Origin: Blautia faecicola
Lineage (GTDB): Bacteria; Bacillota; Clostridia; Lachnospirales; Lachnospiraceae
DNA length: 64,000 nt
Assembly: GCF_004123145.1 (NCBI RefSeq)
Contig: NZ_SDKC01000001.1
Span: 2,637,501-2,701,500, forward strand
Direction: 5' to 3'
Each line of letters starts with the position of its first letter. Positions within the stretch are counted from its first letter, which is position 1. The position numbers were made by a program, and so were the translations under genes. Positions 26,477-35,903 of this stretch are shown in pieces. Under the pieces are notes generated by a model that did not search any database, was not told the origin of the DNA, and saw only the letters and a program-made list of their open reading frames with translations.

Positions 26477-27353
26477 GCTTTGCCCGTCCTTTCCATATTC
26501 TTGCAAGACCCGTCGTCTCTTTGTGGTCTTTGCGTGTCTTCATACTGTTCAGCCGCTCTCTGAGTGCACCCGGTGTCACACCGATCACAATCTTGCCACC
26601 GTAAGTATAAGAAACTTTTCCGGTCTCCTCCGAAACGATGATCGTCAGTGCATCACTGACTTCGCTGATTCCCACACCGGCACGGTGACGGGTTCCCAGG
26701 CTCTTGTTCAGTTCCAGATTGTCTGACAGCGGCAGATAACAGGTTGCTGATACGATCCTGTTATTTCTTACGATAACAGCGCCATCATGAAGCGGTGTAT
26801 TATGTTCAAAGATATTGATCAGCAGCTGACTGCTGATCAGAGAATCCATTGCAATTCCCGTCTTTTCATACTCCTGCAGAATAATGTTCTGTTCCACAAC
26901 GATCAGCGCACCCGTCTTTACTTCTCCCATCGCATATGCTGCATGGATCAGTTCCCCGATCGTCCGGTCTGTGATACGCTCATCCACCTGTTTTCCATTG
27001 TCAAACGAAATCAGATTGGAAAACATCTTTTTTTCTCCCAGCTGTTCCAGCGCACGGCGAAGTTCCGGCTGAAAGATGATCAGCACACCGGTGATTGCAA
27101 CCACACTCAGCTGCTGACAGATCCACAGGATCGTATCCATCCGCAGAATTGCTGCAATAATTAGAAAAATACTGACAAACATGACACCTTTTAACAAGGT
27201 ATACGCCCTGGTATTCTTGATCCATACCATCAGATAATATACAAAGATCGCAATCAGCAGAATCTGTACGATATCTATGACTCTGATGGAAGACGGCAGC
27301 GAAAATTTTGTCATTCGCAGATGGTATTTGATAAATTCCATCACATTTCCCAC
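26454..27353 (-). CDS. cdaA: Diadenylate cyclase CdaA
   Basis: 299 residues. Three N-terminal membrane helices precede a DAC domain with the catalytic motifs DGA (PLHDGAVIV, near residue 187) and RHR (GTRHRAGVGISE, near 221), which make c-di-AMP from two ATP. The start is taken as a GTG at 27353 because GGGGAG lies 7 bases upstream; an ATG at 27341 is the alternative. The product controls potassium balance and cell wall homeostasis in this phylum. Followed by cdaR. Confidence 0.94.
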   Translation of the reverse strand: MGNVMEFIKYHLRMTKFSLPSSIRVIDIVQILLIAIFVYYLMVWIKNTRAYTLLKGVMFVSIFLIIAAILRMDTILWICQQLSVVAITGVLIIFQPELRRALEQLGEKKMFSNLISFDNGKQVDERITDRTIGELIHAAYAMGEVKTGALIVVEQNIILQEYEKTGIAMDSLISSQLLINIFEHNTPLHDGAVIVRNNRIVSATCYLPLSDNLELNKSLGTRHRAGVGISEVSDALTIIVSEETGKVSYTYGGKIVIGVTPGALRERLNSMKTRKDHKETTGLARIWKGRAKHEEKTGE

Positions 27354-27357
27354 TGAT

Positions 27358-28323
27358 TCACTCCCCTTCCTGTTCTCTTATAACATCGGGATACACCGGC
27401 GTTTCTTCCATTTTGTATTCCCTGCTCTTTTTCGCACCTGTTATTTTAGGTACTGCTTTTACATAATAATAATATTCATCATCTTCGAACTGCAGCCGTT
27501 CTGTCCTCTTATAATCCACATGAAAGAGGAAGAACTCCAGAATTTCTCCGACGATCACACTGACAATCGTTCCTGCCACCAGCGGTATCGCCGGAATCGG
27601 TGCTTCAAGGAAAATCCCTCCGGCAGCCATAACAAGCATGTATACCATACCTCCTACGAGGATGGCAATATTCCATGCATATTCCACTTCCAGTCTCCGC
27701 ACCACATGAACAATCACCAGAACCGTGACAAACGCGATGATGGTAATCATCATCTCCTGATTCTGCATCAGCCCGTCTGCAAGAAATTTCAGATTCTGTA
27801 TCTTCCCTTCCTTGTCCGCTCCGATCATCGCCGAAGCATTCCCGGAAACCAGTTCCATAAAGTAATACAGGATCACGCCAAAACTTGCGCTGATCGCAGA
27901 TGACGGCGCTTTCGTCAGTCCATAACCAATCGGGATCAGACACGGGACACCGAACGCAAATGCCACCGGTGTCAGAAGCATCACCAGTGCATCCTGCGGT
28001 GTAAAACGCAGATATAAAATGACCATGATCACCATCAGAGCCAGCGCAAATCCTGCCACCTCTATGCCAACACCGTAACACTGTCCGACGATCAGTCCCA
28101 TCCCGCAAAATACCATCAGATTCCATGGCATGATCGAACAGATCAGTGCTGCAAGCAGCACCACAAACAGCTGATCCAGTACCTCCACATACGGAAGGAT
28201 CCCGTTGATTTCTTCGAATACAACCAATGCCAGAAGGAACTTAAACAGCACCACCAGATAACTGCCATAACCGGCATAGACCAGTTTCATTTTTTCTTTC
28301 AATTCCAGCAAAGCATTTTCCAT
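27358..28323 (-). CDS. Polytopic membrane protein of unknown function, upstream of cdaA
   Basis: 321 residues from the ATG at 28323, preceded by GGGAGG. About nine to ten hydrophobic helices, beginning LVVLFKFLLALVVFEEINGILPYV, and a cytoplasmic C-terminal tail of about 55 residues with an acidic EDDEYYYYVKAVPKITG segment. I do not recognise a characterised family. The position 4 bases upstream of cdaA and 16 bases after another small membrane protein gene suggests a role linked to the envelope or to c-di-AMP synthesis. Confidence 0.75.
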   Translation of the reverse strand: MENALLELKEKMKLVYAGYGSYLVVLFKFLLALVVFEEINGILPYVEVLDQLFVVLLAALICSIMPWNLMVFCGMGLIVGQCYGVGIEVAGFALALMVIMVILYLRFTPQDALVMLLTPVAFAFGVPCLIPIGYGLTKAPSSAISASFGVILYYFMELVSGNASAMIGADKEGKIQNLKFLADGLMQNQEMMITIIAFVTVLVIVHVVRRLEVEYAWNIAILVGGMVYMLVMAAGGIFLEAPIPAIPLVAGTIVSVIVGEILEFFLFHVDYKRTERLQFEDDEYYYYVKAVPKITGAKKSREYKMEETPVYPDVIREQEGE

Positions 28324-28339
28324 CCTGCTGTCCTCCCGT

Positions 28340-28735
28340 TTATCTTTCTTCCTCTTCGTACAGTGCTTCCAGTTCCCCGAGTTTTCGCTCATAGGCGGCA
28401 ACTCCCTTTTTTGCCCGTCCATACCGGATCGAATGTATCGTATAGGTGACCGCCGAATACACACCGATCGTCACCAGATATTCGACGACAATCAGGATAC
28501 CGATCCACGCGATATTCAGCGTATGCAGGCTCTCTGCAAGAAATTCTGCAAAATAGGCACCCGCCAACAGCAGAATCACCAGATAAGCAAGGCTTGCCAG
28601 GAAAAAATTGCGAAACATTGCCAGACCGATATAATCACTGCGATAATACCGGGCAATCCGCAGTTCTTCTTTTCCTTCTCCGCTTTCGTACCTCGCTAGT
28701 TTCGTCATCAGACGAATCCTTTTTTCATTCAGCAT
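28340..28735 (-). CDS. Small membrane protein of unknown function
   Basis: 131 residues from the ATG at 28735, with AGGTGAG just upstream. A charged N-terminal cytoplasmic part (about 1-45) precedes two membrane helices (FFLASLAYLVILLLAGAYF and IGILIVVEYLVTIGVYSAVT) and a charged C-terminal coil (ERKLGELEALYEEEER). No known family is recognised. First gene of the operon that continues through cdaA, cdaR, HPr and rlmD. Confidence 0.7.
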   Translation of the reverse strand: MLNEKRIRLMTKLARYESGEGKEELRIARYYRSDYIGLAMFRNFFLASLAYLVILLLAGAYFAEFLAESLHTLNIAWIGILIVVEYLVTIGVYSAVTYTIHSIRYGRAKKGVAAYERKLGELEALYEEEER

Positions 28736-28836
28736 ACTCTCACCTGACCGTTTCAACTACTTCTCTGCCCTTGTTTTCTGACAAACTCATACATAGTTTA
28801 TTCTACCATATCTTTCCTTTCATTAAAAGGGACTTT

Positions 28837-29550
28837 TTAAATTCCTTTGCCGATACAAATCGTCAGAACATAGACATTTTTCACCCCGACAGCCCGCAGT
28901 TTTCCGGCGATCGCATTCGCCGTGCTTCCCGTGGTGTAAATGTCATCGACAAGAAGAACATCCCGGTACACACCTGCCTCTTTTTTCACGACAAATGCCT
29001 GCTCCATGTTCTTTTTTCGCTCTTTTCTGCTCAATTCTTTCTGTGCTTTTGTGGATTTTTTTCGCAGTACCAGATCGGTACGAAGGGGTATGGAAAACCC
29101 TCTGCTGATTTCCCGTGCAAGAACTTCTGCCTGGTTATAGCCCCGCACGCTTTTCTTTTTTCTGTGAATAGGAACCGGAAAGATCACCTGTGGATGCACC
29201 TGTCGGATAAATTCTGCTCCGTACAGCACCATCAGTCTCCCAAGAAAGACACCGTATTCTTTCCGCTCTCTGAATTTTAACCCCATCAGGGACTCTTTTA
29301 AGGGGTCTTCATAGAGAAACAGCCCCTTCGCCCTGGTAAATGCAGGCTCCTGTCTGCTGCAGTCGTAACAGTATTCCTGTTCTGTGTGAAGCAACGGTTT
29401 CCCGCATTTTTTACAGTTCGGCTCTCCGATCGGTTTCGGCATGCTGCGCTGGCAGCTGTGACACAGATACTTTTCTGTGCCGTCCAGCACCTCATCGCAG
29501 AATGCGCACCGCCTCGGATACAGCCAGTCCAATATTTTCTTACTGTTCAT
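28837..29550 (-). CDS. comF: ComF-family phosphoribosyltransferase-like protein
   Basis: 237 residues. The N-terminus has a zinc-binding set of cysteines (RRCAFCDE, YLCHSC, NCKKCGKPL, YCYDC). The C-terminus has the phosphoribosyl-diphosphate loop VLLVDDIYTTGSTANAIAG. ComF proteins act in late steps of DNA uptake or processing during competence; the biochemical role is not settled. The gene overlaps the end of recD2 by 11 bases, and comEC and comEA occur elsewhere in this window. Confidence 0.9.
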   Translation of the reverse strand: MNSKKILDWLYPRRCAFCDEVLDGTEKYLCHSCQRSMPKPIGEPNCKKCGKPLLHTEQEYCYDCSRQEPAFTRAKGLFLYEDPLKESLMGLKFRERKEYGVFLGRLMVLYGAEFIRQVHPQVIFPVPIHRKKKSVRGYNQAEVLAREISRGFSIPLRTDLVLRKKSTKAQKELSRKERKKNMEQAFVVKKEAGVYRDVLLVDDIYTTGSTANAIAGKLRAVGVKNVYVLTICIGKGI

Positions 29551-31801
29551 TCATTTCCTCGATCCGCTGGCACAGGCTGGTATACCGTTCCTTTTCCTGT
29601 TTGTTTCGGATCATCTCTTCAAACGTCACTTCACTTCCAAGGATCGTCACGCAGGTACGTGCTCTGGTGACAGCTGTATACAGAAGATTCCGGCTCATCA
29701 GCATCCTCGGTCCTCCGAGAAGAGGCAGGATCACCGCCGGGTATTCGCTTCCCTGTGATTTATGTATCGTGACTGCATAAGCAAGTTCCAGTTCATCCAG
29801 TTGTTTAAAGGAGTATTCCACATACCGGTTTTCCTCGAAAACAACCGTCAGAGTCTCCGCAAACGTATTGATTTCTTCTACGATACCCATATCGCCGTTG
29901 AAAACACCGACTCCTTTTTCCACAGCGATCCCGTATTTGCCGCGGATCTCCCACTCCAGCTGATAATTATTCCGGATCTGCATGACTTTATCGCCCTCGC
30001 GAAACAGTCCTTTTCCGGTTTCTTTTTCTTTCTTCTTCGCATCCGGCGGATTCAGATATTTCTGTAACACTTCATTTAACCGTTCCACACCGAGCAGACC
30101 TTTCCGCATCGGTGTGAGTACCTGGATATCCAGTGGTTTTGCCTTCACATACGGCGGCAGTTTCTTCTGCACCAGATAAACGATACCAGCCACGATCACA
30201 TCGGCATCGTACCGCTTCAAAAAGAAGAAATCTTTGCTTTTGTTATCAATCTTTACCGGTTCTCCCCGGTTGATCTTATGGGCATTCATGACAATATCAC
30301 TTTCTGTCGCCTGCCGGAAGATCTTATTCAGTTTCACCACCCGAAAGCACTGGGAATCGATCACATCTTTTAAGACTCTTCCCGGTCCCACACTCGGCAG
30401 CTGGTTGACATCCCCTACCAGGATCAGTCGTGTTCCCACCTGTACGGCACGAAGCAGGGCATGCATCAGCGAAATATCCACCATCGACATCTCATCGATA
30501 ATGATCACATCCGCCTCCAGCGGATTGTCCTCGTTCCGTTCAAAATGTACCGCTGCGGACGAGTCATCCATCATCCCGGACAGCTCAAGCAGCCGGTGGA
30601 TCGTGGAAGCCTGATAGCCGGTCGCCTCCGTCATTCGTTTTGCCGCTCTTCCTGTAGGTGCCGCAAGGAAAATATCCATGCCTTCCAGTTCAAAGTATTG
30701 AATAATCGCATTGATCGTCGTGGTTTTTCCGGTACCGGGACCTCCGGTGATGATCAGAAGACCGTTTTTTACCGCCTCCACCACCGCTTCCCGTTGCAGT
30801 TCATCCAGCTCCAGCTCATTTCTTTTTTCGATATTTGCCAGGCGTTTGCGGATCGTTTCTTCCTTCTCTTCCGACTGAATATTCAGCTCGCACAGACGGC
30901 GCGCCGTATCCAGTTCCAGGTAATAATACTGGCTTCCGTAGATGATTTTTTCCATCACCGGCTCCCCGTTTTCGTCAAATGCACCTTCCACCGGAATCTC
31001 TTTTACTACCACTTTACGCTCGATTGCCAGATCCATGACATGTTTTTCCATGTGCTGCGGCTCCACACCGAGAAGTTCCGATGCTTTTGCAAGCAGCACC
31101 CGCTCCGGCAGATAGACATGCCCGTCCTGTGCTGCCAGTGTCAGGGTATAAAACAGACCGCTCCGGATCCGGTAATCGGAGTCTGTATGGATTCCAATTC
31201 TTCCGGCGATCTCATCTGCGATCCGAAAACCGATCCCCTGGATATCTTCCGCCAGCTGATACGGATTTTCTTTTAATACCGTATAGACACGGGAACCGTA
31301 TTTTCCATAGATTTTCACTCCCAGATTGACCGAGATTCCATATTGCTGCAAGAACATCATCGCACTTCGCATCTCCGATTTTTCTGCTACCTGCTCCGCG
31401 ATCTCTCTGGCTTTCTTCTCACTGATTCCCTTTACCTCTGCAAGCCGCTCTGGTTCCTCATCGATGATCCGCAGGGTATCATCCTTGAACTTCCGGACGA
31501 TCCTTGCAGCCAAAGCGGCTCCCACGCCTTTGATGGCGCCGGAGCCGAGATACCGTTCCATGGCGATCGAATCTTCCGGAAGTTTCGTCTCATAGGACTC
31601 CATCTTAAACTGCTGCCCGTATGTGGCATGTTCCACATAAGAGCCGTGCAGTTCCAGAAGTTCTCCCTCGCCCACATATTCAAATGTTCCCACACAGGTC
31701 AGTTCTGATCCCTTCACGATCAGATTCAGCACTGTGTATCCGTTATCTTCGTTTCGAAATATGATATGATCGACATATCCTTCGACTGTATCCTGTGACA
31801 T
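29540..31801 (-). CDS. recD2: RecD2-type ATP-dependent DNA helicase
   Basis: 753 residues. The N-terminal third has the RecD2 OB-like and helix-hairpin-helix region (LGSGAIKGVGAALAARIVRKF, EVKGISEKKAREIAEQV). The helicase core begins near residue 345 with Walker A GGPGTGKTTTINAI, then IIIDEMSMVDI, and near the end VTIHKSQGSEYPAVILP and NLLYTAVTRAR (motifs of superfamily 1B). It unwinds DNA 5' to 3' in repair. RecB and RecC partners are absent, as usual for this form. It lies 3 bases after mreB and overlaps comF. Confidence 0.95.
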   Translation of the reverse strand: MSQDTVEGYVDHIIFRNEDNGYTVLNLIVKGSELTCVGTFEYVGEGELLELHGSYVEHATYGQQFKMESYETKLPEDSIAMERYLGSGAIKGVGAALAARIVRKFKDDTLRIIDEEPERLAEVKGISEKKAREIAEQVAEKSEMRSAMMFLQQYGISVNLGVKIYGKYGSRVYTVLKENPYQLAEDIQGIGFRIADEIAGRIGIHTDSDYRIRSGLFYTLTLAAQDGHVYLPERVLLAKASELLGVEPQHMEKHVMDLAIERKVVVKEIPVEGAFDENGEPVMEKIIYGSQYYYLELDTARRLCELNIQSEEKEETIRKRLANIEKRNELELDELQREAVVEAVKNGLLIITGGPGTGKTTTINAIIQYFELEGMDIFLAAPTGRAAKRMTEATGYQASTIHRLLELSGMMDDSSAAVHFERNEDNPLEADVIIIDEMSMVDISLMHALLRAVQVGTRLILVGDVNQLPSVGPGRVLKDVIDSQCFRVVKLNKIFRQATESDIVMNAHKINRGEPVKIDNKSKDFFFLKRYDADVIVAGIVYLVQKKLPPYVKAKPLDIQVLTPMRKGLLGVERLNEVLQKYLNPPDAKKKEKETGKGLFREGDKVMQIRNNYQLEWEIRGKYGIAVEKGVGVFNGDMGIVEEINTFAETLTVVFEENRYVEYSFKQLDELELAYAVTIHKSQGSEYPAVILPLLGGPRMLMSRNLLYTAVTRARTCVTILGSEVTFEEMIRNKQEKERYTSLCQRIEEMNEQ

Positions 31802-31804
31802 GCT

Positions 31805-32794
31805 TTATTTTCCTAACTCTTCCATCACTTCAGCATACCGTCCGGTGCCTTCTGCTACGACGCATGCCGGGTTCTCCGCTGTCATGGTGTTGATTCCTGT
31901 TCTCTGGCTGATGACTTCTTCAAATCCATCCAGAAGAGAGCCTCCTCCCGTCAGAACGATTCCCCGGTCTACAATATCCGCTGCCAGTTCCGGCGGTGTC
32001 TTCTCAAGTACACTGTGGACTGCCTCGACGATCTTCGTCGTACATTCCTGCAGTGCCTCCCGTACTTCTTCTGAAGTAACGGTGACCGTTTTTGGAAGAC
32101 CTGTGATCACATTTCTTCCCTTCACTTCCATCGTCTCTGCCTGCGGCCGTTTGCATACCGTTCCGATCTTCATCTTCACCGCTTCTGCGGTCTGTTCTCC
32201 GATAAACAGGTTATGTGCTTTCCGTACATGACGGATGATCGCTTCGTCAAAATCGTTTCCCGCCACTTTGATTGAGGAGGAAACGACCACGCCACCGAGA
32301 GAGATCACCGCGATATCCGTGGTTCCTCCTCCGATATCGACAACCATGTTGCCGAATGGCTTCGTGATATCGATACCCGCACCGATGGCTGCTGCAATCG
32401 GTTCTTCAATGATGTAAACCTCTCTCGCTCCCGCCTGATATGTGGCTTCTTCCACCGCCTTGCGCTCTACTTCTGTCACGCCGCTTGGCACGCAGATACT
32501 GATGCGCGGCTTGCGAAAGGCCTTTCTCCCCATGGCTTTCTGTATAAAATGCTTCAGCATCTTTTCTGTAATCGTATAATCCGAGATTACTCCCTGCCGC
32601 AGCGGACGGATCGCCATAATGTTGCCCGGTGTTCTTCCGATCATCTGACGGGCTTCCTCCCCGATGGCTTTCACCTTGTCTGCATCTTTATCATACGCTA
32701 CTACGGAAGGCTCTTTTAACACGATTCCTTTTCCTTTTGTATAGACCAGAATACTGGAAGTACCCAGATCGATTCCGATATCTGCTGATGCCAT
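31805..32794 (-). CDS. mreB: MreB/Mbl rod-shape-determining actin homologue
   Basis: 329 residues, the full length for MreB/Mbl. The nucleotide-binding motifs are IGIDLGTSSILVYTKGKGI (phosphate 1), NMVVDIGGGTTDIAVISLGG (phosphate 2) and GIVLTGGGSLLDGF (adenosine). It polymerises under the membrane and guides cell wall elongation. MreC and MreD are not next to it; instead recD2 and comF follow, so it may be an Mbl- or MreBH-like paralogue. Confidence 0.93.
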   Translation of the reverse strand: MASADIGIDLGTSSILVYTKGKGIVLKEPSVVAYDKDADKVKAIGEEARQMIGRTPGNIMAIRPLRQGVISDYTITEKMLKHFIQKAMGRKAFRKPRISICVPSGVTEVERKAVEEATYQAGAREVYIIEEPIAAAIGAGIDITKPFGNMVVDIGGGTTDIAVISLGGVVVSSSIKVAGNDFDEAIIRHVRKAHNLFIGEQTAEAVKMKIGTVCKRPQAETMEVKGRNVITGLPKTVTVTSEEVREALQECTTKIVEAVHSVLEKTPPELAADIVDRGIVLTGGGSLLDGFEEVISQRTGINTMTAENPACVVAEGTGRYAEVMEELGK

Positions 32795-32877
32795 AATAAT
32801 CCCCTTTCCTGTTCACTGCCTGTCCTTTTTCCGGTGAAGCTTCTGTACTTCTTCATCCTGTGACAGGCTTTCAGTTT

Positions 32878-32906
32878 ATTATAATCAATTCCAGATGAAA
32901 TGAAAA
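32878..32906 (-). promoter_or_regulatory. Promoter of the mreB-recD2-comF operon
   Basis: Minus strand: -35 TTTTCA (32906-32901), spacer 17, -10 TATAAT (32883-32878). Between promoter and gene lies a GCCTGTC...GACAGGC inverted repeat in the leader (about 32824-32869), without a T-run. Confidence 0.6.
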
Positions 32907-32913
32907 GTTTTTT

Positions 32914-35751
32914 TTAGAGGTATTTTTCGACATACTTTCCGGTATACGAGATCGGGCTTTTTGCGATTTCTTCCGGTGTTCCCTTCGCGATCACCGTACC
33001 GCCCCGGTCGCCGCCCTCCGGTCCGATATCGATAATATAATCTGCGGTTTTGATCACATCCAGATTGTGTTCGATGACAACCACCGTGTTTCCGCCTTCC
33101 GACAGGCGCTGTAAGATCTCGATCAGCTTGTGTACATCCGCAAAATGCAGACCGGTCGTCGGTTCATCCAGAATGTAGATCGTCTTTCCTGTGCTTCTTC
33201 TCGACAACTCCGTAGCCAGTTTCACACGCTGCGCTTCCCCGCCGGAGAGCGTCGTGGAAGGCTGTCCCAGACGGATGTAGGAAAGTCCCACATCGTAAAG
33301 TGTCTCGATTTTTCTTCGGATGGACGGAACATTTTCAAAGAACTTCACCGCTTCTTCCACCGTCATATCGAGCACATCATAGATGCTTTTTCCTTTATAT
33401 TTCACTTCCAGTGTTTCCCGGTTATAGCGTTTTCCTTGGCAGACTTCACACGGAACATAAACATCCGGTAAAAAGTGCATCTCGATCTTGATGATACCAT
33501 CACCGCTGCACGCCTCACACCGTCCGCCTTTTACATTAAAGCTGAATCTTCCCTTTTTATAGCCTCTGGCTTTCGCATCCGCAGTTGCCGCAAACAGGTC
33601 ACGGATCTGGTCAAAGACACCGGTATAGGTAGCCGGATTCGACCGCGGCGTTCTTCCGATCGGTGACTGGTCGATATTAATGACTTTATCCAGCTGTTCC
33701 ATGCCGAGAATCTCTTTGTGTTCTCCCGGAATCGTCCGCGCACGGTTCAGCTTCTTTGCCAGGCTCTTATACAGGATCTCGTTGACCAGCGAGCTTTTTC
33801 CCGAACCGGACACACCGGTCACACAGGTAAAGACACCCAGCGGAAACTTCACATCGATGTTTTTCAGATTGTTCTGTTTTGCTCCTTTTACCGTCAGCCA
33901 TCCGGTCGGCTTTTTGCGCTCGGCCGGCACCGGAATCTTGATCTTACCGCTCAGATAAGCACCTGTGATGGAATTTTCATTCTTCATCAGCTCTTCCGCC
34001 GTACCGATTCCCACCAGTTGTCCACCGTGTTCCCCGGCTCCCGGTCCGATATCCACGATACAGTCCGCTGCCCGCATCGTATCCTCATCATGTTCCACCA
34101 CGATCAGCGTGTTTCCGAGATCCCGCAGATGACATAAGGTCTTTAACAGCTTGTCATTATCTCTCTGGTGCAGTCCGATGCTCGGCTCATCCAGGATATA
34201 GGCAACGCCCACCAGTCCGGAACCGATCTGTGTGGCAAGACGAATTCGCTGTGCCTCTCCGCCGGAAAGGGTTCCCGTTGCACGCGCCAGTGTCAGATAG
34301 TCCAGTCCCACATCCACCAGAAAGCCCAGACGGGCACGGATCTCTTTTAACACCTGTTCGCCGATCAGTTTCTGTGTTTTGGAAAGTTCCAGTTCTCTCA
34401 TAAACCGGTTCAGATTCTCAATGGACATTTCCGTGATCTGAGAAATGTTTTTCTCTCCGACCGTCACCGCCAGTGCTTCCGGTTTCAGACGCTGTCCCTT
34501 GCAGGCACGGCACGGTGTGATCTGCATAAAGGTCTCATATTCCTGTTTGCTGCTTTCCGAACCGGTCTCCCGGTATCTGCGCTCCACATTTTTGATCAGC
34601 CCTTCAAAGGCAACATCGTAGACGCCCTCTCCGCGCTGACCTTTGTAATATACTTTTACTTCATGACCGTTCGTTCCGTGGATCAGGATATCGTGGATCT
34701 CCTTCGGATAGTCCTGAAACGGTGTCGACAGATCAAAATGATATTCTTTGCACAGGGCATCCAGAATGGCTCTGGTAAAGCTTCCTTTCGTAGCACAGGA
34801 CTGCCAGCCGAGCACTGCGATTGCCCCTTCCTCGATGGATAATGACGGATCCGGAATCATCAGCCGTTCATCAAATTCCATCTTATAGCCAAGTCCCAGA
34901 CACTCCGGGCAGGCACCGAACGGGTTGTTGAAAGAAAAACTTCTCGGCTCGATCTCATCGATACTGATTCCGCAGTCCGGGCAGGAAAAACTCTGGCTGA
35001 AATTCAGATAATTTCCATCCATCGTATCCACCACCAGCAGTCCGTCCGCCAGAGCCAGCACGCTCTCGATGGAATCGGTCAGACGCTTTTCAATCCCCGG
35101 TTTTACTGCCAGACGGTCTACCACGATCGCGATCGTATGTTTGATATTTTTATCCAGTTTGATCTCCTCGGACAGTTCGTACATGTTTCCATCGATCTGC
35201 ACACGCACATAACCGCTTCGTTTTGCCTGATCCAGCACCTTTTCATGACGTCCTTTTCTTCCGCGCACCACCGGTGCCAGAAGCTGGATCCTGGTGCGCT
35301 CCGGCAGTTCCATGATCTGATCCACCATCTGGTCCACCGACTGTTTTGCGATGACCTTTCCACATTTCGGACAGTGCGGAATACCGATTCTCGCATACAA
35401 CAGACGGAAATAATCGTAAATCTCCGTCACGGTTCCCACGGTAGAACGCGGGTTTCTGTTCGTGGACTTCTGATCGATGGAGATCGCCGGTGACAGTCCT
35501 TCAATGCTCTCCACATTCGGCTTTTCCATCTGTCCCAGGAACTGGCGGGCATAGGAAGAGAGGCTTTCCATATACCGCCGCTGCCCTTCCGCATAGATGG
35601 TATCAAAAGCCAGGGAACTCTTTCCCGAACCGGACAGCCCGGTCAGAACGACAAACTCATCTCTCGGAATATCCACATCCAGATTTTTCAGGTTATTTTC
35701 ATTGGCTCCACGAATCTTTATATATTGTTTTCCAGTCTTACGCACTGCCAT
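32914..35751 (-). CDS. uvrA: Excinuclease ABC subunit A
   Basis: 945 residues, full length. Two ABC ATPase modules: Walker [13 protein letters not shown] near the N-terminus and [15 protein letters not shown] near residue 645, and signatures [14 protein letters not shown] and [14 protein letters not shown]. Zinc-binding cysteines occur in CPDCG...CPECLG and CEACSGDG...CEVCQGKRY. UvrA finds bulky DNA lesions with UvrB in nucleotide excision repair. GGAG precedes the ATG. A strong promoter and a LexA-type box lie upstream; uvrB is not in the window. Confidence 0.98.
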   Translation of the reverse strand: MAVRKTGKQYIKIRGANENNLKNLDVDIPRDEFVVLTGLSGSGKSSLAFDTIYAEGQRRYMESLSSYARQFLGQMEKPNVESIEGLSPAISIDQKSTNRNPRSTVGTVTEIYDYFRLLYARIGIPHCPKCGKVIAKQSVDQMVDQIMELPERTRIQLLAPVVRGRKGRHEKVLDQAKRSGYVRVQIDGNMYELSEEIKLDKNIKHTIAIVVDRLAVKPGIEKRLTDSIESVLALADGLLVVDTMDGNYLNFSQSFSCPDCGISIDEIEPRSFSFNNPFGACPECLGLGYKMEFDERLMIPDPSLSIEEGAIAVLGWQSCATKGSFTRAILDALCKEYHFDLSTPFQDYPKEIHDILIHGTNGHEVKVYYKGQRGEGVYDVAFEGLIKNVERRYRETGSESSKQEYETFMQITPCRACKGQRLKPEALAVTVGEKNISQITEMSIENLNRFMRELELSKTQKLIGEQVLKEIRARLGFLVDVGLDYLTLARATGTLSGGEAQRIRLATQIGSGLVGVAYILDEPSIGLHQRDNDKLLKTLCHLRDLGNTLIVVEHDEDTMRAADCIVDIGPGAGEHGGQLVGIGTAEELMKNENSITGAYLSGKIKIPVPAERKKPTGWLTVKGAKQNNLKNIDVKFPLGVFTCVTGVSGSGKSSLVNEILYKSLAKKLNRARTIPGEHKEILGMEQLDKVINIDQSPIGRTPRSNPATYTGVFDQIRDLFAATADAKARGYKKGRFSFNVKGGRCEACSGDGIIKIEMHFLPDVYVPCEVCQGKRYNRETLEVKYKGKSIYDVLDMTVEEAVKFFENVPSIRRKIETLYDVGLSYIRLGQPSTTLSGGEAQRVKLATELSRRSTGKTIYILDEPTTGLHFADVHKLIEILQRLSEGGNTVVVIEHNLDVIKTADYIIDIGPEGGDRGGTVIAKGTPEEIAKSPISYTGKYVEKYL

Positions 35752-35783
35752 TACATTTTCTCCTTCTATTTTCGTGTATATCA

Positions 35784-35795
35784 GAACAAACGTTC
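35784..35795 (-). promoter_or_regulatory. LexA (SOS) box upstream of uvrA
   Basis: GAACGTTTGTTC on the minus strand fits the Gram-positive LexA operator GAAC-N4-GTTC exactly. It lies between the -10 element and the uvrA start, at the predicted transcription start, a position where bound repressor would block initiation. Confidence 0.75.
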
Positions 35796-35805
35796 TTTTT
35801 TTTTG

Positions 35806-35834
35806 ATTCTACTCTATTTTCACTCTGCTGTCAA
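35806..35834 (-). promoter_or_regulatory. Sigma-A promoter of uvrA
   Basis: Minus strand: consensus -35 TTGACA (35834-35829), spacer 17, -10 TAGAAT (35811-35806). The LexA box follows directly downstream. Confidence 0.75.
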
Positions 35835-35903
35835 TCCGCCGTTTTTTATTTTGATACTTTCGATACCGAATTGTCCCGACCTTTTAACTCTGGTCTCACA
35901 CTC

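Noticed and set aside
29540-29550. The recD2/comF overlap as a frameshift
   Set aside because: Both proteins are complete with their usual ends; an 11-base overlap is a normal coupled junction.
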